From Zhengitettix transpicula (lineage: Eukaryota > Arthropoda > Insecta > Orthoptera > Tetrigidae), in the NCBI GenBank assembly GCA_037074705.1, contig CM073596.1:55580001-55644000 (forward strand): a stretch of 64,000 nt of DNA, written 5' to 3'. Positions 61,035 through 64,000 of this stretch are shown piece by piece. How positions within the stretch are numbered: the stretch's first letter is position 1; every line of letters starts with the position of its first letter. The notes under the pieces are model-generated. The model was given only the letters and a program-made list of their open reading frames with translations. It had not been told where the DNA came from and made no database searches. A program made the translations under genes and the position numbers.

Positions 61035-61512
61035 CCTTTGACTACCTTTGGGGATGCCTTTTCCTCTCCATTTTTGAACTAAGGTTCCCACAAGCCGAGG
61101 CACCTCGGCCTGTTCTGAGAGGTGTATTTCCCGGGGTCACAGACCTTGGGCATACGGTAAGAGTTGTCCGCTATTCGCATTGAAATAGTCGGCCACCTGC
61201 CTCCTAAACTGGTTGAGGCTCGGAGAAGGGAATGCTGCGACCCCACAGCAAACTCCTCTCCCGCTATCGGAAGGGCGTGGGACAAGTACCCAATGCCCGA
61301 CCTACCCGATGTAGGTTTTTCTAGGCTTTTCCTTGCATTTCTTTAGGCGAATGCCGCGTAGGATCCTTAAAATATAGCCCGGGGGCCCTAGTAACCCTTA
61401 GCTACCTTCCTCTACCCTTCCACATCCCCCCTTTCAAATCCCTTCCTATGCTATTAAAGGGGAGTTGCCCAAAGTGGATTACCCTCATGTAGCCTGTTGC
61501 CCTAAAAAAAAT
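61035..61512 (+). repeat. repeat A copy 9, right arm of palindromic pair
   Basis: A near-full copy beginning in CTACCTTTGGGGATGCC and ending GTTGCCCTAAAAAAAA. With copy 8 it forms a palindrome with ~320-bp arms and a ~160-bp loop. ACTACCTTTG is repeated in tandem exactly at the junction. Confidence 0.92.
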
Positions 61513-64000
61513 AAAAGTAAAAACTTCACCGTCTGAGTAAAATGTTGTTATTTAAGTGTTCATCTAAAGTTGATATGTGTGACGTCATGAGGAAGACAGC
61601 GAAAGATGAATAATTTGTGTAATGCAGCAAATGATTTTAAAACGTTATTTGTAGTGAACAATATGGCGACAGTTGTTAATAACTCTGAAACTTTTGGAAT
61701 AGGTGACATAAATATTGAGAAGAATCGTGAATCAGTGTAAATTCATTTTTTTCTGGCTTTCTTGATTGAAAAACAAACGTTTTTCCTTCCTGCTATTTTA
61801 CATTCTTTAATATACAAGATTAAAGAGATTTGAATAGCCAATTATTGTGTCTCATGAAAGCAAGGTGAGGTTCGGCTAAGCGTATCCAGAGTTCGTGCGT
61901 CAGGTTTGTGTCCGTTTTGCTTTTTTTGATCGTGAGTTGATTAGGACCGAGTCAAGGTTCGATCACCCCTTTCCACTTCGTAGTAATTTTCCCTCCGTAC
62001 AAATGGCATTGTTGCCGCCGGCGCGCGCCATTCTCGGGGTCTGTGAGGGCGAAGGAACTGATTTCTCATGGCAATATTATTTGTGGAATGACTAATGTTC
62101 CTCCACCACGCGCGACCTGGCGCCACTGGGACACTGCAGGTGTTGTGGCCCTGGTGATCGATGTGGGGGTGGCACCTGGCTCGCCCTACCAACTCTGTGA
62201 CGGCCGCCGCCGCCGCCACCGCCTTCCATGCTCAACTCAAGCCGAAACGACGCGACGCATAATCTCTGTGTAATTCTCACGTCTCCGACGGAAAGGTTTT
62301 CCCTGAGCCACCAGGACAGTGTTCTTCCATCACACGAGCACTTCATGTGTGAGTGTTTATATGAACACAGTTCCATCAATTATCCTAAAAAAATAATTTA
62401 ATCAGCATTCAGATCCGCAAGTGACACCGAAACTAGGGACGATACCACGACTGCGGTTGTAATCCTCAGTCTCAATATAAACAACGTCTACAATATTTCT
62501 AATGTAATTATGTATTATAAATCAAACTATAATTAGATCAATGAAGCTGGGAAATATGAAAAAAAAAATATAGTTTAGAAAATATTATTTCTGAGGCCAC
62601 ATAACGCTCAATTATGATTTTTCTAAATCGACAAACAGTAGTCAAAAAAATTTATACTTCATTCTTAACCACTTGTGTTTCGTCACAGCTCTAAATTTTG
62701 ATTAACTGCAAAAAAAATTCATATATTTCAATTTATAGAAAAGCAAAAATGTAGAAAGAATTTTTTTAAAAATGTTAATTAGTTTTAATGGCTCAGATAT
62801 TTTTGTAACTATATATTTAAATTTTTGCCTCTATCATTTTCCTGTGTTTCAGTATATTATAATAATCAAATATTCCCGAAAGGTTACGGTTTTATGTTCG
62901 AAATAAATTAGCAATTATCAACAAATAAAATGAGAGTATGTATTGGTGATAAAGTCTGTAATTCTGTCTATATAAATATAATAAAAATATTTATTTAAAT
63001 ATGGAATTACTATATCTTTAATGAACTCATAAAAATGTTAATGCATATTTCAGTGAATACAAAATAATATTGCTATTTTGAGGTAGACATATTTCTTTTA
63101 TATTTATATTCAATTAATTTCAAAATTGAATTTAATAATATACAACAGTCAAATATTGATACTTTATAACATTAGGAACATGAGGTACAGGGAGTGCCAA
63201 AGTCACATCATTCTTGACGTCATAAACAGTTCTGCAAATAAAGAACGGTGTTACAGTCCTGTGGAGACCTTCATGTGTCTGACAGTGCTCGTCGTTCATT
63301 AAGTCCAAGAATTCTTCATAACTCTTCAAAAATCATTACCACTTCCAAATTATTCCACTTCAAGACTAAAGACCTCTCTCCTTGCTCTCGTATCTCCTTT
63401 TCAAAACTTGTAGGGCCACGGAGCCACTCTTCAGACCCCTCTCTAGGGGATTTTTCACCAACTGGATTTTGGCCTTCCGCGATTCTCCCCCCCCCCCCCC
63501 GGCCACCGCACTTTACAACGACTTTTATCGCCGAGGTGTTCACAGACTGAATTTTGCACGGCCTAGAGGGGTCTCGTCTTTTTCGCCTCTGAGACCCCTT
63601 GATGGCAAACACCTATTGTCATTCCCCGCGGCGGCTGCCGTGGAGCCAAGCCACCAGATGTTCAACATCCAGAACAAGCTGTACATCAGTACACGACGAG
63701 ACTAAATTTGAGTCCGTATTATTAAACAAATATATAGAAGCGCCCCCTTGAACGTACAAATTGTTTTATTCGAAAACAACTAGAAGGTATTTTAAATATT
63801 TTCAAGTAAATGAAGCTGGAAAGAAAAGGTGAAAAATAAAAATTCTAAGAAATTATTATCGACGCGATGTTTCCATCTCGTATCTAATATCTACATCTTG
63901 AGATGAGAATTTTACCTTATTGTTTTGTAACTTTAAATCCGAATCTGTCTTTATTTCACTTCTACAAAACTCACTCTCCCAAGTATAATATTTTCTCAGC
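61513..64000. other. non-coding stretch to window end
   Basis: Contains a GC-rich section at about 61950-62300 with repeated CCGCCG words, which drives overlapping open frames (61941-62379). Another GC-balanced section lies at about 63200-63700 with a C14 tract (63487-63500). No recognisable domains. TGACGTCA occurs at 61580-61587. The remainder is AT-rich. Confidence 0.45.

Noticed and set aside
60935..61346. Recurrent 60-82 codon frames on both strands in every repeat A copy (for example the MSHALPIAGEEF type)
   Set aside because: They appear because copies of one repeat share sequence. They overlap on opposite strands, have no splice or promoter context, and several copies disrupt them.
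61950..62300. GC-rich section with CCG repeats considered as a first exon or CpG island promoter
   Set aside because: Frames on both strands are open through the repeats, with no domain, start context or splice donor that I could defend.
1..64000. tRNA, rRNA, CRISPR arrays, bacterial operons
   Set aside because: No clover-leaf with A and B boxes, no rRNA-like conserved block, and no regularly spaced direct repeats were seen; the intron structure shows a eukaryotic sequence.

Overview
The window is AT-rich eukaryotic DNA with large introns, many microsatellites and dense, degraded transposable elements. It contains one clearly recognisable host gene: the 3' part of a beaten path (beat) family gene on the + strand. 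Beat genes are an arthropod family of two-Ig axon-guidance proteins, so this is an arthropod, most likely an insect with a large repeat-rich genome. A polyneopteran (stick insect or cockroach type) is my guess, but the sequence alone does not settle it.

Layout. 1-20491 is upstream or intronic sequence filled with repeats: a (TA)n array, a pair of ~500 bp inverted arms at 4375-6850, copies of a short GC-rich A-tailed repeat ('repeat A' below), a Jockey-type non-LTR retrotransposon tail (13089-13442), a 350 bp foldback element (15090-15440) and a scrap of a Penelope-type GIY-YIG endonuclease (15987-16100). 20492-27021 holds five spliced beat exons with consistent phases, encoding two Ig domains and a hydrophobic C-terminus of GPI-anchor type. 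Its introns contain two repeat A copies, microsatellites and a dead Tc1-like transposase. The exon(s) for the start codon and signal peptide are not found. 27022-64000 has no gene I can support. It holds foldback elements, a 0.78 kb dispersed repeat present twice, more repeat A copies and GC-balanced non-coding islands.

The most interesting pattern is a recurring element architecture. At five places (about 17.1, 34.3, 43.9, 55.4 and 58.8 kb) two copies of a short motif lie in inverted, divergent orientation about 60-170 bp apart. The motif resembles the core of a type I hammerhead ribozyme: CTGATGA, a stem, GAAAC, then a short CG-rich tail. The best copy (34325-34362) has an intact core. Single copies are scattered elsewhere. 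Hammerhead motifs are known from the terminal repeats of Penelope-like retroelements, and a Penelope-type endonuclease scrap is present in the window, so I read these as non-autonomous Penelope-derived foldback elements. A second notable element (31057-31406) has inverted ends built from CRE palindromes (TGACGTCA).

All calls come from reading the sequence. No database search or folding calculation was possible.
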